NCBI RefSeq assembly: GCF_001424425.1 | Contig: NZ_LMPT01000020.1 | Location: 53,482 to 117,481 of the forward strand | Direction of reading: 5' to 3' | Length of the DNA stretch: 64,000 nt | Origin: Acidovorax sp. Leaf191 | Lineage (GTDB): Bacteria; Pseudomonadota; Gammaproteobacteria; Burkholderiales; Burkholderiaceae_C | Part shown: positions 28,301-35,794 of the stretch, piece by piece | Layout: every line of letters begins with the position of its first letter | How positions within the stretch are numbered: the stretch's first letter is position 1 | The notes under the pieces: model-generated | The model's database searches: none | What the model saw: only the letters and a program-made list of their open reading frames with translations | Told to the model about the DNA's origin: nothing | Position numbers and translations under genes: made by a program

Positions 28301-29273
28301 CACCGGCAAGCTCAACCCGCTGGCCAAGCCGCTGGCGCTCGACATCGTGGGCAAGGTGCGCGACCTGGAGCTGCCGCCGCTCACGCCCTACGCCGTGAAG
28401 TACGCCGGCCACGGCATCGAGCGCGGCAAGCTCAGCATGGACGTGAACTACAAGGTGCTGCCCAGCGGCCAGCTCACGGCCAGCAACCGGCTGGTGCTCA
28501 ACCAGCTGACCTTTGGCGAGCCGGTGCAGGGCGCCCCCAACAGCCTGCCGGTGAAGCTGGCCGTGGCGCTGCTGGCCGACCGCGACGGCGTGATCGACCT
28601 GGACCTGCCCATCAGCGGCTCGCTGAACGACCCGCAGTTCCGCCTGGGGCCGGTCATCGGCCGGGTCATCGTCAACCTCATCGGCAAGGCGCTGACTGCT
28701 CCGTTCAGCCTGCTGGCCAATGCCTTCGGCGGCGGCAGCGAGATGAGCCACGTGGCTTTTGCGCCCGGCAGCGCTGCGCTCTCGGCGGATGCGAAGCAGA
28801 ACCTGGACAAGGTGGTGAAGGCCCTGGTCGACCGGCCAGCGCTCAAGATCACCGTGACCGGCATGGCCAGCCTGAAGGACGAGCGCGAAGGCCTGCAGCG
28901 CGAGCGCCTGCAGCAACAGGTGCTGGCCGAAAAGCGCCGCGCCAACCCTGCCGACAGCAGCCCGGTGTCGGCCGCCGAATACCCCGCCCTGCTCAAGGAG
29001 GTGTACCGCCGCGCCGACATGGCCAAGCCGCGCAACCTGGTCGGCCTGGCCAAGGAGCTCACCGTGCCCGAGATGGAAGCCCTGCTGCTGGCCAACCAGA
29101 GCGCCACCGAGGCCATGGCGGCCGACCTGGCCCACGACCGCGGCCAGGCGATCCGCAGCTATCTGGTGGCGCAGAAGCTGCCGGCCGAGCGGCTCTTCGT
29201 GGCGGCGCCCAAGTCGGGCAACCAGCCCGACAAGTGGACGCCGCGGGCGGATCTGAGCCTCGAGGCTCGGTAG
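25329..29273 (+). CDS. Large DUF748 (AsmA-like) envelope protein
   Basis: The 1314-residue protein has one N-terminal membrane anchor (about 25-45) and a very long periplasmic part rich in repeated beta-strand modules typical of DUF748/AsmA-like proteins. These are thought to act between the membranes in lipid transport or envelope homeostasis. Three low-complexity Ala/Ser/Thr linkers (about 350-415, 620-655 and 875-915) separate the modules, one of them encoded by a tandem repeat. The C-terminus (HVAFAPGSAALSADAKQNLD) looks like the small OmpA-like tail of this family. ATG 25329 fits the anchor best. Confidence 0.85.
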   Translation: MPPALRPASLASIRQHRWFRPAACTLAGLIGVWAVAWLAVPPLLKGPLERAATAQLGRAVTVGAIDFKPWTLELALRDIAVAGAAGAPPQLTIGRVYVDGELQSLLRFAPVVDAFTVENPVLRVTHLSDGRYDVDDIIAKVTAPTGEPDSGPARLALYNLALTGGSIDFNDQSVGKTHEVRDLALKVPFISTLSTQHEVKVEPHLSFALNGSRFDSSAAGTPFAQTGRGDASIRLDGLRLPPYLGYLPASLPVKVQDATLDVDVKVAFEQAPRMSVKLTGTVQARDVRLTDRQGGDLLSYERLKVDMADVRPLEQVVHLSQVELTAPVVTAARDASGRINWAQLAPSPAATSAQTASTTTGPTSAAEPSASTASASETTASAAASAPSPSASQAASAPRAGASKAVSKPAAARPAWAVRVDRAAVRGGTVRWSDQGTRPAATLQATDFTLDMADLALPLVKPFSFKGGLKLQDGGLQFTGEATDQKAQVNASAQALSLQLAAPYLAQVLEPTVAGLITGDLGVAWEAPGAKAAQAGATGVTLTAGPLALEQLAVKQGRTTVAGLTKLAVEGVQVPLDARTATLARLTLSQPLAAVERGTDGRWMFERWTKAASPAPTPAVDSSGSSSSSSSGSGSGSSSNSTSTATTNATSASTSTPAPWKLRVADLAVEGGTVTFADNAQARPVALDLSALNITAKNLASDGSKPEAFQLSARAAAPRKGNGKPEAGKIDYQGTLALQPLAAQGKLDLARVPLHALDGYLASQLSVELLRADVGFKGQVALALGDKGPSLRLAGDAAIDELTANSTAASTPKTEAQVGEELLAWKSLNLRGLSVATAPGTAPRVEVKETSLVDFFARITVNEAGRINLTDIAKTPAEAQAANAASAANAATAAASASGPAAASAAAASTPASAAVAKADPLAPVVQFGPVSLVNGKVLFSDFFIKPNYSADLSELTGKLSAFSSETPGGEPVLADLELRGRAEGSASLEITGKLNPLAKPLALDIVGKVRDLELPPLTPYAVKYAGHGIERGKLSMDVNYKVLPSGQLTASNRLVLNQLTFGEPVQGAPNSLPVKLAVALLADRDGVIDLDLPISGSLNDPQFRLGPVIGRVIVNLIGKALTAPFSLLANAFGGGSEMSHVAFAPGSAALSADAKQNLDKVVKALVDRPALKITVTGMASLKDEREGLQRERLQQQVLAEKRRANPADSSPVSAAEYPALLKEVYRRADMAKPRNLVGLAKELTVPEMEALLLANQSATEAMAADLAHDRGQAIRSYLVAQKLPAERLFVAAPKSGNQPDKWTPRADLSLEAR
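27191..27250 (+). repeat. Serine/glycine-coding hexamer microsatellite in the DUF748 gene
   Basis: Tandem AGCAGT/GGCAGT units encode a Ser-Gly run in one of the linkers. The unit length keeps the reading frame, so copy-number change would only alter linker length. Confidence 0.85.
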
Positions 29274-29275
29274 TC

Positions 29276-29372
29276 CGCTGAACCGCTGCGCGGCTTCCCC
29301 CCAAGGGGACGCACCCGGTGGACCGGCGCAGCCAGATCCACGGGTGCACTGGCGGTGGCCCAGCGCCGGTTG
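29276..29372 (+). repeat. Family A dispersed repeat, copy 4 (3' of DUF748 gene)
   Basis: It starts 2 nt after the stop (CTGAACCGCTGCGCGGCTTC) with CCCCCC/GGGG arms, then a GGACCGGCGCAGCC segment as in copies 6 and 7. It fills the first part of the gap before the DsbD gene. Confidence 0.8.
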
Positions 29373-29528
29373 GAAGGGGGATGACCGGGGATTACATCCC
29401 CCCAGCACATCGGGGCCGTGGCGCGCCGATTTTCAACGGCCGGGCTGCCCCGCGCACAATGGCGGACCACCGGAATCGACGGAGCGGGCCGGAACCAACG
29501 GCGCCGCGCCCGCTCCCACACTGCAACC

Positions 29529-31805
29529 ATGCCTTCACGCCTGCTCAACCGCCTTGCAGTTACTCTGCTTTTGATAGCTGCCAGCGCTTTCTGGACAAGC
29601 GCCAACGCCCAATTCAGCCCCAAAACGACAGGCCAGGGGACCAGCGTGGTCACCACGCCGTACGTCCGGGCCGAGCTGATGGCCCATGCGCCCCAGGGCG
29701 TGGCGCCGGGGCAGCCGCTGTGGCTGGGGCTGCAGATCACCCACCAGCCCGAGTGGCACACCTACTGGAAGAACCCGGGCGATTCCGGCCTGCCCACCGA
29801 CCTGGCCTGGACGCTGCCCGCCGGGCTGGACGCGGGCGAGATCGCCTGGCCGCTGCCCAGGAAGATCCCCATCGGCACGCTGGCCAACTACGGTTATGAA
29901 GGCACGGTGCTGCTGCCCGTGCCCGTCACGGTGGCCAGCACCTTTGCCGCCGGCCCGCTCGCCAAGGACGCCATCATCCAGCTGCGCGCCTCCTGGCTGG
30001 TGTGCCGCAAGGAGTGCATTCCCGAAGAGGGCGAGTTCACCCTGCAATTGCCCCTGCGCAGCACCACGGCGCTCAACGGCGCCGCGTTCGAGGCGGCGGC
30101 CAAGGCGCAGCCCCAGCCGGTGCTGGCGGGCACCAACGGCATCGTGCCGGACAGCCAGGCGCAGATCGCCGACGGCAACGCGCTGCAGGTCAGCGTGCAC
30201 GGCCTGCCGGTGGCGCTGCGCGGCAAGACCCTGGATTTGTTCCCGGAAACCAGCGAAGTCATCGAGAACGCAGCGCAGTGGACGCAGGCCTGGAACGGCA
30301 GCGTGTGGACGGCAAAAATTCCGCTGGCCGCCCAGCGCAGCAGCAGCCCCAGCCTGATGCCCGTCGTGCTGGCCGAACGGGCTGCGGAGCAAGGCGCAGC
30401 CGCCCACGGCACGCGCCCCGACACCCGCACCGGCTACCGCGCAGAACTCAAGGTGCTGGGCACCTGGCCGCAGGGCGCGGCGGTGGCCAGCGTCTCACCC
30501 GCGCTGGACGCCGCGCTCAAGGCCAATGCGGCGCAGGCAGCCCAGGCCGCAGGCGGCGCGGGAGGAGCGCCGCTGGCGGGCTCCGGCGCCTCCACCCTCA
30601 CCCTGTCGGCCGCGCTGCTGGGGGCCTTGCTGGGCGGCCTCATCCTCAACCTCATGCCCTGCGTGTTTCCGGTGCTGGCGATCAAGGTCGTGGGCTTTAC
30701 CCAGCACGCGCAGGACCGCCGCGCGCACCGCCTGAGCGGCCTGGCGTACACGGCGGGGGTCGTTCTGTCCTTCGTGCTGCTGGGCGCGCTCATGCTGGGC
30801 CTGCGCGCTGCGGGCGAGGCGGTGGGCTGGGGCTTTCAGCTGCAGTCGCCCGCGGTGGTGGCCGCACTTGCCGCGCTGTTCACGGTGATCGGGCTGAACC
30901 TGGCGGGGGTGTTCGAGTTCGGGCACTTTCTGCCGTCGTCGGTGGCCAGCCTGCAGGCGCGCCACCCGGTGGCCGACAGCTTTCTGACGGGCGTGCTGGC
31001 CGTGGCCGTGGCCTCGCCCTGCACCGCGCCGTTCATGGGTGCGTCGATGGGTCTCACGGCCACGCTGCCGGTGCCCCAGGCGCTCGCGGTGTTCGCGGTG
31101 CTGGGCCTGGGCCTGGCGCTGCCGTATCTGGCCGCGAGCTTCATCCCCGCCGTGGCTCGGGCCCTGCCCCGCCCCGGCGCGTGGATGGACACCTTCCGCA
31201 AGTTCATGGCCTTCCCCATGTTTGCCACCGTGGTGTGGCTGGTGTGGGTGCTGGGGCAGCAAAGCGGCATCGACGGCGCGGGCGCGCTGCTTATATTGCT
31301 GGTGGGCGTGGGCCTGGTGGCCTGGTCGCTGTCGCTGGCGGGCCGCGCACGCCGCTGGATGGCCACGGTGTCGGTCGCCGCGTTCGCGCTGCTGGCCTGG
31401 TCGTTCGGGCCGCACATCACCAACGTGTCGGCCGCTCCCACTGCGCAGTCCACCAGCGCTGGCGGGCCCCAGTGGCAGGCCTGGGCGCCCGGCGCGGCCG
31501 AGCAGATCGTGGCCAGCGGCCGCCCCGTGTTCGTGGACTTCACCGCGGCCTGGTGCGTGACCTGCCAGTACAACAAGAAGACGACGCTGGCCGATAGCAA
31601 CGTGCTGGCCGACCTGTCCGCCAAGAACGTGGCCCTGCTGCGCGCCGACTGGACACGCCGCGACCCGGCCATCACCGCCGCGCTGGCCCAGCTGGGGCGC
31701 AACGGCGTGCCGGTGTACGTGTTCTACCGGGCCGGCAAGGCGCCCGTGGTGCTGACCGAAGTGCTGAGCGTGCAGGAGGTGCGCGCCACCATCGCCCAGC
31801 TGTAA
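29529..31805 (+). CDS. dsbD: Thiol:disulfide interchange protein, DsbD/ScsB type
   Basis: This inner-membrane protein passes reducing power from cytosolic thioredoxin to periplasmic thiol proteins. The 758-residue product has a Sec signal (cleavage near SANA), a periplasmic N-terminal domain with WLVCRKECIPEEG, about eight membrane segments with paired Cys in LMPCVFPVLAIKV and SPCTAPFMGAS, and a C-terminal thioredoxin domain with CVTC at 676-679. The long N-terminal domain resembles ScsB more than E. coli DsbD. The codons for the signal-peptide core are a copy of repeat family B. The redoxin gene 105 nt downstream is a likely partner. Confidence 0.92.
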   Translation: MPSRLLNRLAVTLLLIAASAFWTSANAQFSPKTTGQGTSVVTTPYVRAELMAHAPQGVAPGQPLWLGLQITHQPEWHTYWKNPGDSGLPTDLAWTLPAGLDAGEIAWPLPRKIPIGTLANYGYEGTVLLPVPVTVASTFAAGPLAKDAIIQLRASWLVCRKECIPEEGEFTLQLPLRSTTALNGAAFEAAAKAQPQPVLAGTNGIVPDSQAQIADGNALQVSVHGLPVALRGKTLDLFPETSEVIENAAQWTQAWNGSVWTAKIPLAAQRSSSPSLMPVVLAERAAEQGAAAHGTRPDTRTGYRAELKVLGTWPQGAAVASVSPALDAALKANAAQAAQAAGGAGGAPLAGSGASTLTLSAALLGALLGGLILNLMPCVFPVLAIKVVGFTQHAQDRRAHRLSGLAYTAGVVLSFVLLGALMLGLRAAGEAVGWGFQLQSPAVVAALAALFTVIGLNLAGVFEFGHFLPSSVASLQARHPVADSFLTGVLAVAVASPCTAPFMGASMGLTATLPVPQALAVFAVLGLGLALPYLAASFIPAVARALPRPGAWMDTFRKFMAFPMFATVVWLVWVLGQQSGIDGAGALLILLVGVGLVAWSLSLAGRARRWMATVSVAAFALLAWSFGPHITNVSAAPTAQSTSAGGPQWQAWAPGAAEQIVASGRPVFVDFTAAWCVTCQYNKKTTLADSNVLADLSAKNVALLRADWTRRDPAITAALAQLGRNGVPVYVFYRAGKAPVVLTEVLSVQEVRATIAQL
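29567..29603 (+). repeat. Family B repeat copy encoding the DsbD signal-peptide core
   Basis: This 37-nt stretch aligns without gaps to 60022-60058: both begin GCTTTTGATAGCT and end CAAGCGCC or its equivalent, with about 30 of 37 positions identical by eye. Here it is translated as LLIAASAFWTSA, the hydrophobic and cleavage regions of the signal peptide. Confidence 0.8.
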
Positions 31806-31910
31806 AGGCAATGAAGAGCGCGGCCACGAGGCTGCGCTGGGTTCCGTGCGGCGCGTTGTTCGTCGTGTTGTCGTTGTTCACCTTAGCCATCTACCGAAGG
31901 AGATTCCGCC

Positions 31911-32525
31911 ATGAAGTTGCTTCGCCGTACGCTGATTGCCTCTGCCGCCGCGCTGTTCGCCACCGGCGCCGCGCAGGCCGCCACCACCGTGGGCCAGCCC
32001 GCCCCCGACTTCACGCTCAAGGACGCCACCGGCAAGACCGTGAAGCTGTCGGACTTCAAGGGCAAGCATGTGGTGCTGGAGTGGACCAACCCGGGCTGCC
32101 CCTTCGTGCGCAAGCACTACGACAGCGGCAACATGCCCGCCACGCAAAAGGACGCCACCGGCAAGAACGTGGTGTGGCTGGCCGTCAACTCCACCGAGAA
32201 GGCCAGCAGCGACTACCTGGAGCCGGCCCGGCTCACGGCCTGGCTCACCGAACGCAAGGCCCAGCCCACCGCGGTGCTCATGGACGAGGAAGGCACCGTG
32301 GGCAAGAGCTACGGCGCACGCACCACACCGCACATGTACATCGTCAACCCGCAGGGCGTGCTGGTGTACGCGGGCGGCATCGACAGCATCCCCTCGGCCC
32401 GCCCGGCCGACATCGAGAAGGCCACCAACTATGTGAAGGTGGGGCTGTCGGAAGCGTTGGCGGGCAAACCGATTTCTGCGGCGACGACGCAGCCGTATGG
32501 GTGCAGCATCAAGTACAAGTCGTAG
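31911..32525 (+). CDS. Exported redoxin / peroxiredoxin-like thioredoxin-fold protein
   Basis: The 204-residue protein has a Sec signal (cleavage near AQA, about residue 23) and a redoxin domain (VGQPAPDFTLKDATGKTVKL). The active-site position reads NPGCPFVRKHY with a single Cys63 instead of CxxC, and a second Cys198 lies near the end, so a two-cysteine peroxiredoxin-like cycle is possible. AAGGAG precedes the ATG. Its place after dsbD/scsB suggests that DsbD reduces it in the periplasm. Confidence 0.87.
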   Translation: MKLLRRTLIASAAALFATGAAQAATTVGQPAPDFTLKDATGKTVKLSDFKGKHVVLEWTNPGCPFVRKHYDSGNMPATQKDATGKNVVWLAVNSTEKASSDYLEPARLTAWLTERKAQPTAVLMDEEGTVGKSYGARTTPHMYIVNPQGVLVYAGGIDSIPSARPADIEKATNYVKVGLSEALAGKPISAATTQPYGCSIKYKS

Positions 32526-32571
32526 GCGCCGCCGGACGAATCGACAGGCTTCAGAGTCCAAGCTGGATTCA

Positions 32572-33111
32572 TCAATGCATGGCCAGCTTCGAGCACCCCG
32601 CCTCCAGTGCTTTGAACAGGTCTTTGGACGTTTCCACTTCGCCTCTCACGTCCATGTACTGAGCGGCGATCCGCTCGCCATCTTTTGACGAAAAGAACAA
32701 GACGGGCTCGTTGCTGATATTGACTGTGCCGTCCAGCATTTCTATTCGACCCAGGAATATAGGGAATAGGGTCGTCATGTCCTTGGCCTCGACCAATTTT
32801 TTGGGCTTGAGGGAGGACATTTGCTCAATGAAGCCGCCCAGATCCGGGCTGCCGAGGCAATGTTTGGACTTGCCATTGGCAACAACATGCAGATAAAAGG
32901 GATCATCGTTGTTAGCTCGGTGCGCCACCAGTGAAATGCGATCACTTTTGAAGTAGTACACCAGCCCGGGAGATCTTTCGAAATTCAAAACTTCCATGTC
33001 GCCAACCCCGGGATATCCGCCCGGCCACATTGCAGAATAGAAGACCATGGAACCCGCCCCAAAGGCAAAGCCGAAAAAAAGCAAAGCTGAATAGACAAAG
33101 GCTTTTTTCAT
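32572..33111 (-). CDS. Exported protein of unknown family, candidate immunity protein to the adjacent L,D-transpeptidase
   Basis: The 179-residue protein has a clear N-terminal signal or anchor (MKKAFVYSALLFFGFAFGAG) and a periplasmic body with no domain I recognise; two cysteines are spaced widely. Its ATG overlaps the stop of the L,D-transpeptidase gene (TAATG), so the two are translationally coupled. This layout matches Tlde1/Tldi1-type effector-immunity pairs, where the immunity protein is periplasmic. AT content is visibly higher than in flanking genes, which suggests acquisition. Confidence 0.5.
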   Translation of the reverse strand: MKKAFVYSALLFFGFAFGAGSMVFYSAMWPGGYPGVGDMEVLNFERSPGLVYYFKSDRISLVAHRANNDDPFYLHVVANGKSKHCLGSPDLGGFIEQMSSLKPKKLVEAKDMTTLFPIFLGRIEMLDGTVNISNEPVLFFSSKDGERIAAQYMDVRGEVETSKDLFKALEAGCSKLAMH

Positions 33112-33518
33112 TAGAAAACATGCACCATAGTGCCTTTTGGAGCCCAGTCAAACAGAGACCTGGCATCGTTTTCTAACAATCTTACGCACCCATGCGAGCC
33201 AAACCATTCGCCCAACTTGCCCCTCGCTGCGCGAACCACGGATAGCGGCACTGCACCGTGGTATTGATGAAATGCTTTCTTATCACTGGTAAAGAACATG
33301 GCGTAGTTCATTTGCACGTTGTAAGTGCGGCTTCTGTAAATTTTGCTTTTCTCGTATATTTTAAAAGTCCCACGGTCGGTCGGATGACTTTCGTCTCCAG
33401 TCACGCAGTCAAAAACAAAGACCCTTTTCAAGCCCTCCATCGCCTCAACGGTCTGGAGCGATAAATTGACTATGATTGTTTTTGAAACCTTACTGGGATT
33501 CTTCTTTGGTGGCACCAT
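33111..33518 (-). CDS. Minimal L,D-transpeptidase (YkuD) protein, Tlde1-like candidate effector
   Basis: The 135-residue protein is essentially a bare YkuD domain: the opening IIVNLSLQTVEAMEGLKRVF, HG at 87-88 and the active-site motif SHGCVRL with Cys111. YkuD enzymes form or exchange L,D peptide bonds in peptidoglycan. There is no signal peptide or LysM domain as expected for a housekeeping enzyme, which fits a type VI Tlde1-like toxin delivered to the periplasm. ATG 33518 has an AGAGG site 7-8 nt upstream; a GTG at 33554 is possible. No T6SS genes are nearby. Confidence 0.75.
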   Translation of the reverse strand: MVPPKKNPSKVSKTIIVNLSLQTVEAMEGLKRVFVFDCVTGDESHPTDRGTFKIYEKSKIYRSRTYNVQMNYAMFFTSDKKAFHQYHGAVPLSVVRAARGKLGEWFGSHGCVRLLENDARSLFDWAPKGTMVHVF

Positions 33519-33685
33519 TCTCACCCTCTGAATTGAGGGCCAGAGTTTAGGCACAGGTCAAACAGAACGCACTGCCCATTCCGCCAACATTTACACAGTT
33601 ACGGCCATCCGCCAATTACTGCCTTCTTACGCCAGTCCTCCGCTCGGTTGATGTGGCAATTTAAATTCAAAGAGAATAATATTTT

Positions 33686-34531
33686 TTAGCCAGTTACAGC
33701 AGCCCCCAGCCTCTGCGACAAACTCCGCGCCGCCTCGCGCAGATGCTGCGCCGACGCGCTGCCCGGCCCGGTCTGCAGCGTGGCACTGGGTCCGATCACC
33801 GCCAGGCACAGCACCAGCTGGCCGAACCCGTCGAACACCGGGGTGGCCAGCGCGCTGATGCCGGGCAACAACTGATCGGTCACCTGCGCCACCTGGTGCG
33901 CGCGCACCAACTCCAGCTCGGCGGCGAACGCCGGTTCGTCCAGTGCCCCTGCAAACCCCTCGGCCGCCAACGCAGCAGCGGCACGCTCGCGCGGGCCGAA
34001 AGCCGCGAACACCTTGCCCGTGGCCGTGTGGCGCACCGACGCGGTGGTGCCATGGCGCATGGCCACGTACACCGCGGTGGGGCCTTCTTCCACGCGGATG
34101 ATGGTGGGCCCGTTGTCGCCCCAGACCGAGGCCGACACGGTGTAGCCGATGCGCTGGGCCAGCGCGGGCAGCTCGGCGATGGCCAGGCGCACCGGGTCCA
34201 CCTGCTGCAGGCTGATCAGGCCCAGCTGCATGGCCAGCGGGCCCAGGCCGTAGTGGCCGCTCACGGCGTCCTGCTCGATGAGGCCCAGCTTGCCGAAGCT
34301 CACCAGGTACGGGTGCGCCTTGGCGGGCGTCATCTCGGCGGCGCGGGCCAGGTCCTTGAGCGCCATGCGGCGGCCGGTGCGGGCCAGCACCTTGAGCAGT
34401 TGCCCGCCCACTTCCACACTCTGAATGCCGCGTGGCGTGCGCGGGCTGGTGTCGTCTTCGTCGTCGGGGCGGGGCGGGTCGATGGGGGCGGAAGGCATGG
34501 CTGCGATTGTCCACGGCAAGCGCTGGCGCAT
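33686..34531 (-). CDS. IclR-family transcriptional regulator
   Basis: The 281-residue protein has an N-terminal winged helix (GIQSVEVGGQLLKVLARTGR, LKDLARAAEMTPAKAHPYLV) and a C-terminal effector-binding domain (HTATGKVFAAFGPRER, ISALATPVFDGFGQLVLCLA). It faces the MBL-flavin hydroxylase-DUF2783-Bug operon and is probably its regulator through the inverted repeats at 34556-34621. The start is uncertain: 34531 has GGAG upstream, while 34498 would be shorter by 11 residues. Confidence 0.9.
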   Translation of the reverse strand: MRQRLPWTIAAMPSAPIDPPRPDDEDDTSPRTPRGIQSVEVGGQLLKVLARTGRRMALKDLARAAEMTPAKAHPYLVSFGKLGLIEQDAVSGHYGLGPLAMQLGLISLQQVDPVRLAIAELPALAQRIGYTVSASVWGDNGPTIIRVEEGPTAVYVAMRHGTTASVRHTATGKVFAAFGPRERAAAALAAEGFAGALDEPAFAAELELVRAHQVAQVTDQLLPGISALATPVFDGFGQLVLCLAVIGPSATLQTGPGSASAQHLREAARSLSQRLGAAVTG

Positions 34532-34555
34532 GGATCTCCGGGTTTTCACCTAAGC

Positions 34556-34621
34556 GAATGCGTTAGACATTGGCGAATTTATTGCCTAACATCAAAACAT
34601 TCCGTTTAGATAAACGCATTC
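34556..34621. promoter_or_regulatory. Probable IclR operator region
   Basis: Arms GAATGCGTT (34556-34564) and AACGCATTC (34613-34621) are a perfect 9-bp inverted pair. Inside them an imperfect palindrome runs from GTTAG (34563-34567) to CTAAC (34586-34590). The region is AT-rich and lies between the divergent IclR and MBL genes. Confidence 0.6.
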
Positions 34622-34642
34622 ACCCATAACGAATTTCACACC

Positions 34643-35599
34643 ATGACCACCAAGACCTTTGCCTCCGCCGCCGACCTGGACGTCAAGAAGGTGAGCTTCG
34701 ACAAGCTTTCCGACCATGCGTACGCCTATACGGCCGAGGGCGACCCCAACACCGGCATCATCATTGGCGACGACGCCGTGATGGTGATCGACACCCAGGC
34801 CACGCCCGTGATGGCGCAGGACGTGATCCGCCGCATCCGCGAGGTGACCGACAAACCCATCAAGTACGTGCTGCTGTCCCACTACCACGCGGTGCGCGTG
34901 CTGGGCGCGAGTGCCTATGGGGCGGAGCACATCATTGCCAGCGAGGACACGCGCGATTTGATCGTCGAGCGCGGCCAGTTCGACAAGGACAGCGAGATCG
35001 GCCGCTTCCCGCGCCTGTTCCAGAACGTGGAGAGCGTGCCGGACGGCCTGACCTGGCCCACGATGACCTTCAACAAGAAGATGACGCTGTGGCTGGGCAC
35101 GCTGGAGGTGCAGATCCTGCAGCTGGGCCGCGGCCACACCAAGGGCGACACCGTGGCCTGGCTGCCGCAGGAAAAGATCCTCTTCAGCGGCGACCTGGTG
35201 GAGTTCGACGCCACCCCGTATGCGGGCGACGCGTACTTCCAGGACTGGCCGCAGACGCTCGACAACATCGCGGCCATGAAGCCCGAAAAGCTGGTGCCCG
35301 GCCGCGGCGCCGCGCTGCAGACGCCCGACCAGGTGCAGGCCGGGCTGGCCGGCACGCGCGCCTTCATCAGCGACCTGTACGAGAGCGTGAAAGCCAGCGC
35401 CGCCCAGGGCGAAGACCTGCGCAAGGTGTACGAGGCCACGTTCGCGAAACTGCAACCCAAGTACGGCCACTGGGTGATCTTCAACCACTGCATGCCGTTC
35501 GACGTGACCCGCGCCTACGACGAAGCCACGCAGTACCCGGACCCGCGCATCTGGACGGCCGAGCGGGATGTGCAGATGTGGAAGTCCCTGGAAGGTTGA
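34643..35599 (+). CDS. MBL-fold protein with incomplete metal site
   Basis: The 318-residue protein has the metallo-beta-lactamase fold (GIIIGDDAVMVIDTQATP, LLSHYH, LGRGHTKGDTVAWLP, ILFSGDLVEFD). The canonical HxHxDH motif reads H80-Y-H82-A-V84-R85, and the later GHG-type ligand reads G-R221-G, so two or three metal ligands are replaced while H165 and D184 remain. It may bind one metal, or serve a non-hydrolytic role. It is the first gene after the IclR regulator and is likely co-regulated with the flavin hydroxylase. Confidence 0.85.
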   Translation: MTTKTFASAADLDVKKVSFDKLSDHAYAYTAEGDPNTGIIIGDDAVMVIDTQATPVMAQDVIRRIREVTDKPIKYVLLSHYHAVRVLGASAYGAEHIIASEDTRDLIVERGQFDKDSEIGRFPRLFQNVESVPDGLTWPTMTFNKKMTLWLGTLEVQILQLGRGHTKGDTVAWLPQEKILFSGDLVEFDATPYAGDAYFQDWPQTLDNIAAMKPEKLVPGRGAALQTPDQVQAGLAGTRAFISDLYESVKASAAQGEDLRKVYEATFAKLQPKYGHWVIFNHCMPFDVTRAYDEATQYPDPRIWTAERDVQMWKSLEG

Positions 35600-35609
35600 A
35601 TAGAGAACA

Positions 35610-35740
35610 ACACCCTGAGGCGCTGCGCGCCTTCCCCCTCCTCTCGCACCGCTGCGCGCTGCGGGAAGGGGGACGACGCCCTCGCTGCGGGGCAGCCCCG
35701 GCTTGGCGTCGCTCGCTGAGGGGCTGCGCCAGTTGCACAG
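35610..35740 (+). repeat. Family A dispersed repeat, copy 5 (3' of MBL gene)
   Basis: It starts about 11 nt after the stop. The head CCTGAGGCGCTGCGCGCCTT and the arms CCCCCTCCTCTCGCA / GCGGGAAGGGGGACG are the best-preserved match to copies 1 and 8. It lies between the MBL and flavin hydroxylase genes, inside what otherwise looks like one operon. Confidence 0.87.
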
Positions 35741-35794
35741 GTCCGTTCCCAGAGCAGCGCCCGGTTCGATCCAAGACACAAAGGTCATGACGCC

